Shown here: positions 18,457 through 26,470 of the stretch, one piece after another | How the letters are laid out: the number at the start of each line of letters is the position of its first letter | Numbering within the stretch: position 1 is the stretch's first letter | Assembly (NCBI RefSeq): GCF_001695855.1 | Contig: NZ_MBSS01000023.1 | Location: 434,001 to 498,000 of the forward strand | Direction of reading: 5' to 3' | From: Ensifer sp. LC163 | GTDB lineage: Bacteria > Pseudomonadota > Alphaproteobacteria > Rhizobiales > Rhizobiaceae | Length of the DNA: 64,000 nucleotides | Position numbers and translations under genes: made by a program | Notes under the pieces: generated by a model | Told to the model about the DNA's origin: nothing | The model's database searches: none | Seen by the model: only the letters and a program-made list of their open reading frames with translations

Positions 18457-19629
18457 ATGCGTATCTTACTTACAGGGATCCCCTCCTATCTGCAGCGCAC
18501 GATCGGCTCGGTTTCCGGCCTGACGGTGCGCCACCGACCCTTCTTCGACGAGGTAACAGCGAAGAAGGACTTCCTCTCCCAGGTCAGGAGAATTGCCAAT
18601 ACTGGCAACTATCTGATCGGCGAAGGCGCCGCGCAGAGCCTTCGGGCGCATGACGTCACCTATGTGCCCTTCTGGCACCTCGTCAACAACCGCAACTCGG
18701 ACGATCTTTACGAGCAGGCAAACCGCGAATTCGATATCTGCGTCTTTGCTTCCGCCAACCTGCTGCGGCCCGGATACTCTGCCGATCTCGAAGCCGAGGT
18801 TTTCGCCAAGCTGAAAATGCCCGTGGTGGTGATGGGCATCGGCATCCAGCGCAAGGAGGGGCTCAAGGAGTTGCTGCCGGAGGGCACGCTCAAGTTCCTG
18901 GACGTGCTCAGGAACAGGGAAAGCTTCTTTCTGACGCGGGGCTATTTTACCGCGGAATTCCTGAGAGAGCAGGGGATGAAATTCGTCAAGCCGACGGGCT
19001 GCCCCTCGCTTTATTTCGCGCCGAACGAGATGGTCCGGTCGCTCACGGCGCTCGCCAATCCGGCTTTGGCCGACGCGCAAAGGATCGCCTTCGGTGGCTA
19101 CCTCGGCAGCGTGGCCGACACGATCGTCGACGCGCACGCATTGCTGGGGCCGAAGTCTGTTGCCAGCTATGTCGTCCAGGACGAGGTCATCGCCTACAAT
19201 CTCGATCTGCCGGGAGACGACATGTCCCCGGTCTACGATCGTGCAAGCGGACGGATTACCGGGGCGACGCAGTACAAGCACAAGGAGAAGTGGCAGCGCG
19301 AACACGAACTTGTCGCCTTCTTCGACACCAACCAATGGCGAGGCTGGACGACGACCAGAGACATGTGCTTCGGCCGCCGGTTCCATGGCTGCATCATCGG
19401 CATGCAGGCGGGTGTGCCCGCATTGATGATTGCGGTGGACGACCGTATGCGTGAAATGCTGGAGTTCATCGGCTTTCCCTCTATCGAGGCGGCAACCTGG
19501 AACCGCGAGGCAGACAAGCGAACCTATCTCTCGAACTTCCTGTCCAAGATCGACGCAGAGGCAGCCATCGACCGCTATCAGGCCTGCGAGGCCAACTTCA
19601 GAAATGTGCTCGGTCAGATCGGCATTTGA
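18457..19629 (+). CDS. Polysaccharide pyruvyl transferase family protein (second copy)
   Basis: A 390-residue paralogue of the protein at 17133-18311. Shared landmarks in the same order: RILLTGIPSYLQRTIG at the start, NTGNYLIGEGAAQSL, YVPFWHLVNN, TRGYFTAEFLREQG, PTGCPSLYF, FFDTNQWRGWTT, GRRFHGCIIGMQAG and DDRMREMLEFIG. Both copies keep the motifs, so neither looks dead; they may act on different sugars or as a heterodimer. Its 5' side carries the RIME-like element, so it may depend on read-through or have its own promoter. The 3' end overlaps the probable start of the hydrolase-like gene. Confidence 0.87.
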   Translation: MRILLTGIPSYLQRTIGSVSGLTVRHRPFFDEVTAKKDFLSQVRRIANTGNYLIGEGAAQSLRAHDVTYVPFWHLVNNRNSDDLYEQANREFDICVFASANLLRPGYSADLEAEVFAKLKMPVVVMGIGIQRKEGLKELLPEGTLKFLDVLRNRESFFLTRGYFTAEFLREQGMKFVKPTGCPSLYFAPNEMVRSLTALANPALADAQRIAFGGYLGSVADTIVDAHALLGPKSVASYVVQDEVIAYNLDLPGDDMSPVYDRASGRITGATQYKHKEKWQREHELVAFFDTNQWRGWTTTRDMCFGRRFHGCIIGMQAGVPALMIAVDDRMREMLEFIGFPSIEAATWNREADKRTYLSNFLSKIDAEAAIDRYQACEANFRNVLGQIGI

Positions 19630-20743
19630 GCGCGGACGGTCGAGTGTTGCGGCGCGCAGGGTGCTTCTTTGCGCGCTGCTTTTGCTTCTTGCCTTGGAAC
19701 CGGGCTCGGCGATCGGACGGGACCGAAACCCGGCCGGTATTGTTGGAATCAATCGGGTCAACCTGGCTTGGCTGACACCGCACGAGCAGGGAAAAATCCT
19801 GGGCGACATCGCCGCAAGCGGCGTAACCCACATGCGGCTCTCCCTGTCGGCCCCGGTCGACCGGAGCATCGACGCGGTCGAAATCGCCCATGGCCTCGGG
19901 CTGAAGATCCTGCTGGAGATCCAGCTGAGCAACCCGGATTATTATGCGGATGACGTGCGCGCCCGCGCCGGCTTCGGGCGCATATGGGACATTCGCCGGC
20001 TTTCCGACCTCGACCCGGCGAGGTACCGCGAAAACCTCAAGGCGGCGCTTCGCCGGATGGACGAGGCCGGTGTCAAGCTCATGGCGGTCGAGCCTGGCAA
20101 CGAGATCAACTACAGTGCCTATAATGGCGACCTGATCGTCTTTCGAAAGCCTGGTGCTTCGACGCCGCGTCGCGCCTCCGATGTTCGCAACAGCGCAGCC
20201 TTCGAGCGTGGTTTGGCAACCTATGTCGAGATTGCCAGAATTACCCGGCAGGAACTGAAGGCGACGATCCATAGCAGCGATGCGGCGGTCATTTCTGCCG
20301 GTTTGTCCGACATGAGCGCCGGGGAGGCAGATCAAAGGGGCATGGAACGCCTGGACCCGGAAGAAGTGATTTCGCTCCTTAGACGGCTCGGGCTCGACGA
20401 GCATGTCGATGCCTATGGCATTCATGTCTATCCGGGACGCAAGGCAGGGCCGAAGCTTTCCGGCTATATCAGCGAACTCCTTCGTTTCTGCGGGGCGGGG
20501 GAGAGGGGCAAGCCCTGCTGGATCACAGAGTGGGGGGTGGCAAACTCCGCCCGCTCCTGTCCGCTTGACGATCGAAAGCGCACCGATGCGGTCGCGGCGA
20601 TCCGGTCCGCCTTTCGAGCCCTCATGTCGTCGGGGCGATTGACGGCCGCTTTCTACTATGACTGGGACACGCACGCTGGCTATGGCGTCTGGCGGTGCGG
20701 CCATCTCAGTTCTGCCGGGCTCAAGGCGATCGCCCCGAACTAG
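19604..20743 (+). CDS. Exported glycoside-hydrolase-like TIM-barrel protein
   Basis: About 379 residues from ATG 19604, which overlaps the preceding stop by 26 nt; a GTG at 19661 right at the signal peptide is an alternative. A hydrophobic stretch VLLCALLLLLALEPGSA looks like a Sec signal peptide. The mature part has features of clan-A glycoside hydrolases: GVTHMRLSLSAP, LEIQLSNPDYY, VEPGNEINYSAYN (acid/base glutamate in NE), YGIHVYPG and CWITEWGVANS (likely nucleophile glutamate). It would act in the periplasm or outside, perhaps trimming the polymer. Gene order is like expA6 of S. meliloti, but I cannot confirm homology. It is the last EPS gene before repeat elements. Confidence 0.75.
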   Translation: MCSVRSAFERGRSSVAARRVLLCALLLLLALEPGSAIGRDRNPAGIVGINRVNLAWLTPHEQGKILGDIAASGVTHMRLSLSAPVDRSIDAVEIAHGLGLKILLEIQLSNPDYYADDVRARAGFGRIWDIRRLSDLDPARYRENLKAALRRMDEAGVKLMAVEPGNEINYSAYNGDLIVFRKPGASTPRRASDVRNSAAFERGLATYVEIARITRQELKATIHSSDAAVISAGLSDMSAGEADQRGMERLDPEEVISLLRRLGLDEHVDAYGIHVYPGRKAGPKLSGYISELLRFCGAGERGKPCWITEWGVANSARSCPLDDRKRTDAVAAIRSAFRALMSSGRLTAAFYYDWDTHAGYGVWRCGHLSSAGLKAIAPN

Positions 20744-20843
20744 AGTATTTCCAGGAAAAGTGCGAAACGGTTTTCCGTCAGGAAATGCGTGAAAACAAAG
20801 AGCTAAAGCGCTTCTGCGACTCCGTCTCAACCGGAAACACTCT
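20742..20843. repeat. RIME-like intergenic mosaic element, copy 2
   Basis: Closely similar to 18312-18415, starting at the stop codon of the hydrolase-like gene: TATTTCCAGGAAAAGTGCG, a GGAAATGCG arm, and a second palindrome ending CCGGAAACACTCT. It abuts a different palindromic repeat (20842-20948), so the two element types form a composite. Confidence 0.75.
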
Positions 20844-20948
20844 ACAGCGCCGCGCGTCAAATATGACGCGCTAAGGACGCTGTAACACCCTAAACTTGCT
20901 GCATAATTTTCTCCTTAAATCGATTCCGATTTAAGGAATTATGCAGTA
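20842..20948. repeat. Rhizobial palindromic repeat, copy 1
   Basis: Three nested inverted repeats: CTACAGCG with CGCTGTA, GCGCGTCA (20852-20859) with TGACGCGC (20864-20871), and GCATAATT with AATTATGC around a CTTAAATCGATTCCGATTTAAG core. A near-identical copy lies at 43114-43216. The element type is common in intergenic regions of Rhizobiaceae. Confidence 0.8.
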
Positions 20949-21111
20949 GGCCGGCGGCAGCAACTCGAAAATCTTCCGGGCGGGTGTCGTCGACAGGTCG
21001 CGCGTTTCGCAACACTTCCAACGCGGTTCTTGATACTGTAAGTTGACTTCGTCACGGGCTTCTGAATACTTCAACTTAGGATCGTGTGGGAATCTGATAG
21101 GGGGCGGGCGA

Positions 21112-23052
21112 GTGGATTCAGGCGGCGAACCACAGTCCACTGCATTCTCCCTGCGGACATTCGGCGGTCTGGAGCTGCTCGATGAGCGAGGGCAGGCCAT
21201 CCCCTTTTCCGAAAAGGCACTGGTGATCCTTGCCTACCTCATTTCGACCGGGCGGCGGACCGCGACCAGAACGGAAGTCGCCGAACTGCTTTGGGGTAGA
21301 GGAGCGCCTTCTACGGCATTTACCAATCTTCGCCGGTTGGTCTTGCGGATCAGGAGCCGTCAATCGGAACTCGATGCGCATTTTCTTGCATTTTCCAGCC
21401 GCGAGGTCGAGCTCAAGCCATCCTTGCTCAAATGCGATGTTTCGCTGTTTGCGACGGCCGAACCTCAGGGCTCGTTCGATGAACTCAAAACGCTTGTCGA
21501 CCGGCTCCGATCGGTGTTTCTGGGCGAAACCGACCTTCGCAATCCCCTGTTTGGTCACTGGGTAGCGCAGCAACGAGAGCGGCAGTCGGCCGCGCTTGAG
21601 CACGCCCTGCGCACAATGGCGTCTCTGGCCAAGACAGCCGAGCAACGCGCCGTCGTCCAGCAGGCTGCGCTTCACGTTTTCCTGACGGACTCAAACGACC
21701 AGATCGCGCGAAAATTCCTGCTGCAGGCCTACGATGTGCAGGGAGAGGTCGATCATCTTCGACGCACGTTTGAACGGCGCAACGAGATGCTCTCATCCTG
21801 GATGAAGGAGAAGCGTCAATCGGTCAAGATCGCCGCCCGCCCAGCAACCGTGGAGGCGATCAATCCGGCCGGACTGGATGAACCTCCAACACCTTGCCTG
21901 CCGCGCCTGGCATTGCTGCCACCCAGTAACTACAGCCGCGAACCCGCCGCCGCGATGATCGTGACCTCGCTTCTGGAGGACATCACCATCGGCTTCTGTG
22001 TGCTGAACAGCGTTCAGGTGCTAGCACCTTATTCGGCTTTGCAGATAAGCCGCAAGACCGAAGGCCAGCTGGCGATGCTTGAACATCATGGCCTGACCTA
22101 TGTGCTCGAGACGCGGTTGAGCGGCGTGGATGAGGAACTTTCCTTGTTCTTGCAGCTTGTGTTTCTCCCGACCAGCGAGATCGTTTGGGCCGAGCGGCTC
22201 AGCCTCGATGGCGCGCGTTTTGCGCAGAACAGACGCGACATATCCGGGCGCCTGGCCCTCTCGGTGGCAAGCGAAATCGAGCGACACAGGATCACGCGAT
22301 CCAATTTCGATCGGAATCCGGCCGCCTATCACCGCTATCTTCTGGGACGGCAGTTCTTCGACCGCTTGACGCTGCCCAATTTGCATCGCGCCCGAAAGGA
22401 GATGAAGGCGGTTTTGCAGGAAAGCGCCAATTTCGCGCCGGCTCTGAGTTCACTTGCACGAACCTATTCGGAAGAATGGATCCTCACAGCGCGAGGCGAG
22501 GCAGATTTGCTGAAGTCGGCGGAAACCTATGCCTTGCAGGCCATTGAGACGAGGAGCGACATGGCGGATGGTTACCGCGAGCTTGGCGTAGCAAAGCTGC
22601 TGCAGGGCGCTCTCGACGAGAGTGTCGAAACCCTGCAGTTGGCGGAGACGCTTAGTCCGCATTATGCGGATATCATCGCGGACCATGCCGACGCCCTGGC
22701 CCATTGTTCGCGTCTGGATACGGCGTGTCAGACGATCGAGCGCGCCATTGAACTCAACCCCATAAGCCCGGATTCGTACCTGTGGACGGCGGCGGGCGCC
22801 TGTTACGGCCTCGGGCGTTTCGAGGCAACCCTGGGCTACATTGATCGAATGGCAGATGGCAGCCTCGCCGACCGGCTGGCGGCCGCGAGCTGGGCCATGC
22901 TCGGCCATCGCGACAAGGCACAAACGTTCGTTGCGAGGACGCGCCAGACCCATCCTGAATTTGACGTGGACAACTGGTTGTCCATCGTGCCGATTAAGGA
23001 AAATTGGCACAAAGACATCTATCGTGAAGGTCTCAAGAAGGCAGGCTTCTGA
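21112..23052 (+). CDS. SARP/CadC-like transcriptional regulator with TPR domain
   Basis: About 646 residues from GTG 21112, chosen because AGGGGG lies 7 nt upstream; a TTG at 21043 is also in frame. The N-terminal winged helix (about 12-95) has FSLRTFGGLELLDERG and LLWGRGAPSTAFTNLRRLV, typical of SARP/OmpR-type DNA-binding domains, followed by a BTAD-like helical part. Residues about 270-390 resemble the TolB-like segment of CadC-type regulators (LPRLALLPPSNYSREPAAAMI). The C-terminal 230 residues hold TPR-like helices (ADGYRELGVAKLLQGALDE). No membrane helix seen. An inverted repeat, TAAGTTGA (21039-21046) with TCAACTTA (21071-21078), precedes the start and may be an operator. Target genes are unknown; the 72-residue gene next to it is a candidate. 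Confidence 0.8.
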   Translation: MDSGGEPQSTAFSLRTFGGLELLDERGQAIPFSEKALVILAYLISTGRRTATRTEVAELLWGRGAPSTAFTNLRRLVLRIRSRQSELDAHFLAFSSREVELKPSLLKCDVSLFATAEPQGSFDELKTLVDRLRSVFLGETDLRNPLFGHWVAQQRERQSAALEHALRTMASLAKTAEQRAVVQQAALHVFLTDSNDQIARKFLLQAYDVQGEVDHLRRTFERRNEMLSSWMKEKRQSVKIAARPATVEAINPAGLDEPPTPCLPRLALLPPSNYSREPAAAMIVTSLLEDITIGFCVLNSVQVLAPYSALQISRKTEGQLAMLEHHGLTYVLETRLSGVDEELSLFLQLVFLPTSEIVWAERLSLDGARFAQNRRDISGRLALSVASEIERHRITRSNFDRNPAAYHRYLLGRQFFDRLTLPNLHRARKEMKAVLQESANFAPALSSLARTYSEEWILTARGEADLLKSAETYALQAIETRSDMADGYRELGVAKLLQGALDESVETLQLAETLSPHYADIIADHADALAHCSRLDTACQTIERAIELNPISPDSYLWTAAGACYGLGRFEATLGYIDRMADGSLADRLAAASWAMLGHRDKAQTFVARTRQTHPEFDVDNWLSIVPIKENWHKDIYREGLKKAGF

Positions 23053-23078
23053 GAATGGAAACCAGAGGGGAAGTATGC

Positions 23079-23297
23079 ATGGCAAAAGTCGCTATCTTAG
23101 GCCTCGTCGGCGAGGAGGGGCTTTACATTGTTGACCTGGAGGCGGGGACGGTTGCACCGATGACGGTGCCGGTCAAAGGCGCCTTGCAGGCCGTCGTTGA
23201 CCTTCAGAAAGCCGGAGGCTCGGTTATCAAAGGCGTCAGCGTCGCGATTTCCGTGAAGTCGGCCGAGGATATCTCGAACGGCCGGTTCGACGGGTAA
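23079..23297 (+). CDS. Small 72-residue protein of unknown function
   Basis: Start ATG 23079, with AGAGGGG 8 nt upstream; the frame extends to 23055 but the ribosome site then lies inside the gene. It begins MAKVAILGLVGEEGLYIVDL and has a regular beta-alpha-beta look: two strands, a helix ALQAVVDLQKAGG, then a strand GVSVAISV. No cysteines, no membrane segment, no signal peptide. It starts 26 nt after the regulator stop and is probably co-transcribed with it. I do not recognise the family. The size and fold hint at a small ligand- or nucleic-acid-binding protein, or a peptide precursor, but nothing decides this. Confidence 0.65.
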   Translation: MAKVAILGLVGEEGLYIVDLEAGTVAPMTVPVKGALQAVVDLQKAGGSVIKGVSVAISVKSAEDISNGRFDG

Positions 23298-23686
23298 ACC
23301 GGTTCAGGCGGATGCGTTCACCGCATCTCATGACGGTGCGGAAGGCCGCAGTGGGCAATGGCGCGAGTATTGCCCGCTGCGTTCATGGCGGAAAGCCTAT
23401 TCTATCGGGAGGTGGTGCACGATCCCTCTGGTGGCGTGCTATATCGCGCTAAGGCCGGCGTTCGACGCCATCGGCTCTTGCCCAGACGTCCTGCGCCCAC
23501 GCATCGGAGAACAAGGCTGAAGCCAAGCCATCGACTTCAGCCCCGTCGTTTATTCCTGGCCGATAGCCTCCGCCCATTCCTCACAGAACGCTTTGAGCAT
23601 TTGGTCCGTGAATGGTTTCGTGAGGGATGAGATGGCGGTTCTCTCCTCGGTTCGGTCCGAATGGACAACCTACTGAAAGCTCACAT
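23298..23686. other. Gap without a convincing gene; weak receiver-domain remnant
   Basis: No intact gene seen. On the minus strand, 23550-23669 is open for about 40 codons and ends with SLTKPFTDQMLKAFCEEWAE before a TAA. The KPF motif is like the end of a response-regulator receiver domain, and a stop lies upstream in the same frame, so it may be a decayed fragment. This is weak evidence. The remainder shows no repeat or RNA gene that I can identify. Confidence 0.3.
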
Positions 23687-24619
23687 CTAGGCGACCTTGC
23701 TCCGGCCACCGTATCCTTTTGTCTGGGCCCGGCTGGCAAGTCCCCGGGTGAAGTCGACACATTCCCGTGCCGCATGCCAGTAACGCGGGTCGAGCTCGAT
23801 ATTGAAGACAACACCTTCAGGAAACACGCACTCCTCAAGGAGCTGCGTCCAGGGAATGTCGCCCCATCCGACCGGCAGATGCAGGTCGCCGTTTCCGTAG
23901 GCCAGTCGCTCGCCTTGGGTGTAGACCCAGAGATCGTCTTGCCGGCCGAAGCTGTCGTGAACGTGCAGGTGACGGGCCACCGGCGCCAGTGCCGCAATCT
24001 CCTCCACGAAGCTTTCCCTGCGCCCATCGGCATCCAGCTTGATATAGCTGTGGCTGAAATCGATCGTCGCCATGATGTGAGGATGATCGACGATCGCGAT
24101 CTCCTCCGCCAGCCGTTTCGGGCTGGAGGCGTGCTTCCAGCCGTCGTATTCGAACAGGGTTTCGACGCAGATGATCAGGTTGCGCTCGCGGGCAAGCTCA
24201 GCCGCTCGGGTCAGCAGTTCCCGTTGGCGGGCGTAGGCGTCGCCGAGCTTCGCCGGCTCGGTTTCATGTGTCAGGCCGGAATGAAGGACATAGTGAAGGG
24301 CGCCAACGGCCTGCGCGACGTCGAGCGATGCTTCAAGCACCTCAAGATGGCGAGGCGCGCGCGCGGGCTCATCCATGAGGTTGATCGCCAACGGACCGTG
24401 CACGGAATAGGCTACCGACCGCCCGGCACAGGCGTTTTGCAAGGTTGCGAGTTGGGGCGCCCTGATACGTCCGCCGATCACGAGGTCGTAGTCGAAGGTC
24501 GGCAGTTCGATGAGATCGACGCCCAATGCTTCGATCTTGTCGAGCTCGTCGCCAAGGTCCGACAGGTCTCCGGCCCGGTTTCTTGCCGATATGCCGACAG
24601 CGAAAGCACCGTGTTTCAA
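23687..24619 (-). CDS. Sugar phosphate isomerase/epimerase (xylose isomerase-like TIM barrel)
   Basis: A 310-residue protein of the AP-endonuclease-2/xylose-isomerase-like TIM barrel family. Metal-binding positions are visible in sequence: LHSGLTHE, CVETLFEYDG (Glu), ATIDFSHSYI (Asp, His), LHVHDSFGR (His-x-His) and FNIELDP (Glu). The start is TTG at 24619 with GGAGA 8 nt upstream; a nearby ATG is out of frame. It lies 91 nt downstream of a PotC-like permease and in the same direction, so it may be the last gene of that operon. The substrate may then be a sugar or polyol derivative that the importer brings in. This is inference. Confidence 0.82.
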   Translation of the reverse strand: MKHGAFAVGISARNRAGDLSDLGDELDKIEALGVDLIELPTFDYDLVIGGRIRAPQLATLQNACAGRSVAYSVHGPLAINLMDEPARAPRHLEVLEASLDVAQAVGALHYVLHSGLTHETEPAKLGDAYARQRELLTRAAELARERNLIICVETLFEYDGWKHASSPKRLAEEIAIVDHPHIMATIDFSHSYIKLDADGRRESFVEEIAALAPVARHLHVHDSFGRQDDLWVYTQGERLAYGNGDLHLPVGWGDIPWTQLLEECVFPEGVVFNIELDPRYWHAARECVDFTRGLASRAQTKGYGGRSKVA

Positions 24620-24710
24620 CGATCATTCTCCATTATGTCTAAGTGACAGCGATTTGCGCGTCGCGGCCGCCAGGGCTTTGACGCGGTTTCATGAGCGAAT
24701 GCGGTGCCGA

Positions 24711-25592
24711 CTAACGTCCCGCCCCCGGGGTGCTGCGTTTGCGGTGCCGTACGACTTCCCAGAGCACCGCACCGATAACGGTGGCCACCATCATCATGAG
24801 ACCGAGCGCATTGATGACCGGGGTCAGGCCTGCGCGAACCTTCGACGCGATGAAGATCGTAAGCGGTGTCTCGGTTCCACGAACGAACAGTGTGGTGTTG
24901 TAGTTCTCGAACGATTGCAGCAATGCGATGAAGCAGGCGCCGACGAGCGCCGGCCGCAGGAAGGGCAGCAAGATCCGGCGAAACACATAGACGCGGGACG
25001 CGCCGAGCCCGAGTGCCGCGTCTTCCATCGTTCTGTCGAAGCGCTGCAGCCGCGCGGCCACCATCAGCATGACGAACGAGATGATGAAGCTAGACTGGGC
25101 GAGAATGCTGAGGGCGACGCCGCCGCCAACGCCCACCTTGCGCCAGAACAACAGCGTGGCGATGCCGATGACGACGCCAGGCGTGAGCAAGGGCGATACC
25201 ATCATGGCATAGAGGACGCTGCGGGCGCGGCCATGCAGGCTCGTCAGCACCAGGGCGGCGGCCGTTCCGACAGGCAGCGAAATGGCGATGACGCCGGCGG
25301 CGATCACCGCGGAACTGCCGAGTGCCTTCAGTATTTCGCCGTCGCGAAACAGCGCAGCGATCCACATGTCCGTCGTCCCGAGCCAGGGAACGATCGTGGG
25401 GAAGCTGCTCCTGTTGAACGTTGCTGCTGCCAGGATCAGGAGTGGAAGGAGAAGATAGGTGAGGAAGAACACGAAGTAGAGGCGAAAGGCGAGACGCGGC
25501 AGCACGTCCGGCAAACGAGACGCTAAGAACCGATGACGAAGCGGAGATGCAGGCTTGTGTGAATTGGCGGTCGCTATGGGCATATCAGTCAT
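24711..25592 (-). CDS. ABC importer permease, PotC type
   Basis: A 293-residue inner-membrane permease with six predicted helices (first FRLYFVFFLTYLLLPLLILAA). The BPD-type EAA loop reads EDAALGLGASRVYVFRRILLPFLRPAL, where the G at the third conserved position is kept. ATG at 25592 overlaps the partner permease stop (ATGA). It would form the transmembrane pathway with the protein at 25589-26470, driven by the ATPase at 26463-27542. The family moves spermidine, putrescine and other small cations or acids; the substrate here is not clear. The frame is open far upstream (to 26279), but that part is a shadow of the other permease. Confidence 0.9.
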   Translation of the reverse strand: MTDMPIATANSHKPASPLRHRFLASRLPDVLPRLAFRLYFVFFLTYLLLPLLILAAATFNRSSFPTIVPWLGTTDMWIAALFRDGEILKALGSSAVIAAGVIAISLPVGTAAALVLTSLHGRARSVLYAMMVSPLLTPGVVIGIATLLFWRKVGVGGGVALSILAQSSFIISFVMLMVAARLQRFDRTMEDAALGLGASRVYVFRRILLPFLRPALVGACFIALLQSFENYNTTLFVRGTETPLTIFIASKVRAGLTPVINALGLMMMVATVIGAVLWEVVRHRKRSTPGAGR

Positions 25593-26470
25593 TTGACCGC
25601 ACTCGTAAGATTGACTTGGAACAACCGCAGCATCCCGAGCACCGCGACAAGGCAAAGCACGAGCAGCGTGACGCCATAGGCGGCGCCGCGGTTCCAGTTT
25701 CCGCTTTCGAAGAACCAATCGTAGATCAGCTGCGTGAACCATCGGCTGCCCGGCGCGCCGAGCAGCGCCGGCGCCATGTAGCTTCCGGCGGCCAGCATGA
25801 ATGTGAAGACGCAACCCGTCGCGATGCCCACCTTGGCATGGGGAAGAACGACCCGGCGATGGATGCGCAATGTCCCGGCGCCAAGGTCGCGGGCCGCGTC
25901 GATTTGCGCGTGATCGAGCGTGCTGACGGAGTTGTAGATCGGCAAGAGCATGAACAGCAGATAAGCGTAGGCCATGCCGGCCAGGACGCCGCCGTCGCCA
26001 TACCACCGGACGGGTTCGCTGAGCAGTCCGAGATGGACAAGCGCCGCATTCAGCGGGCCGTCGAAGGCCAGGATGATGTACCATGCAAGCCCGCGCAGGA
26101 CCTCGTTCATCAGGTAGGGTACGGTCAAAAGCACAAGCAGAGCGGACGTCTGCCTTGGTGTGGAAACCTGTCCCAGCCAATAGGCGAGGGGATAGCAGAT
26201 CAGGAACGTCAGCACGGTCACGAGCGCGCTCGACCAGATCGTCTTCAGGAAGATCCAGCCATGCGACGGGTGGTTCCACAGGTAGAGGAAGTTATCGAAC
26301 GAATAGCCATCCTTCGGCCCGCCGAGTTGCGTTGCAGGCAGGTTCGGTCGAAGGGCGAAGTCGAGCATGGTCAGGTTGGGAACGAGGACGAGGCCGGCCA
26401 GCCAAAGCAGTACGAGCAAAATGAAGCAGGCTCCGAGAGGCCTACCGAAGCGCTGGGTGATCTCATTCAT
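25589..26470 (-). CDS. ABC importer permease, PotB type
   Basis: A 293-residue permease. The start is ATG 26470, which overlaps the ATPase stop by 8 nt; the longer frame to 26707 lies inside the ATPase gene and is not credible. First helix CFILLVLLWLAGLVLVPNLTM, a large periplasmic loop, then helices with the EAA loop DAARDLGAGTLRIHRRVVLPHAKVGI. It pairs with the PotC-type permease. Four of the operon's genes are tightly spaced or overlapping, in the order binding protein, ATPase, permease, permease. Confidence 0.9.
   Translation of the reverse strand: MNEITQRFGRPLGACFILLVLLWLAGLVLVPNLTMLDFALRPNLPATQLGGPKDGYSFDNFLYLWNHPSHGWIFLKTIWSSALVTVLTFLICYPLAYWLGQVSTPRQTSALLVLLTVPYLMNEVLRGLAWYIILAFDGPLNAALVHLGLLSEPVRWYGDGGVLAGMAYAYLLFMLLPIYNSVSTLDHAQIDAARDLGAGTLRIHRRVVLPHAKVGIATGCVFTFMLAAGSYMAPALLGAPGSRWFTQLIYDWFFESGNWNRGAAYGVTLLVLCLVAVLGMLRLFQVNLTSAVK

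Noticed and set aside
21071-21084. TACTTCAACTTAGG as a fourth WggR site before the SARP gene
   Set aside because: Only one arm of the palindrome is present; the other half does not match.
23358-23630. 90-codon plus-strand frame
   Set aside because: Arg-rich, no ribosome site, no motif.
24711-26279. 522-residue permease with a long N-terminal extension
   Set aside because: The extension is a shadow of the upstream permease gene; the true start is ATG 25592 with an ATGA overlap.
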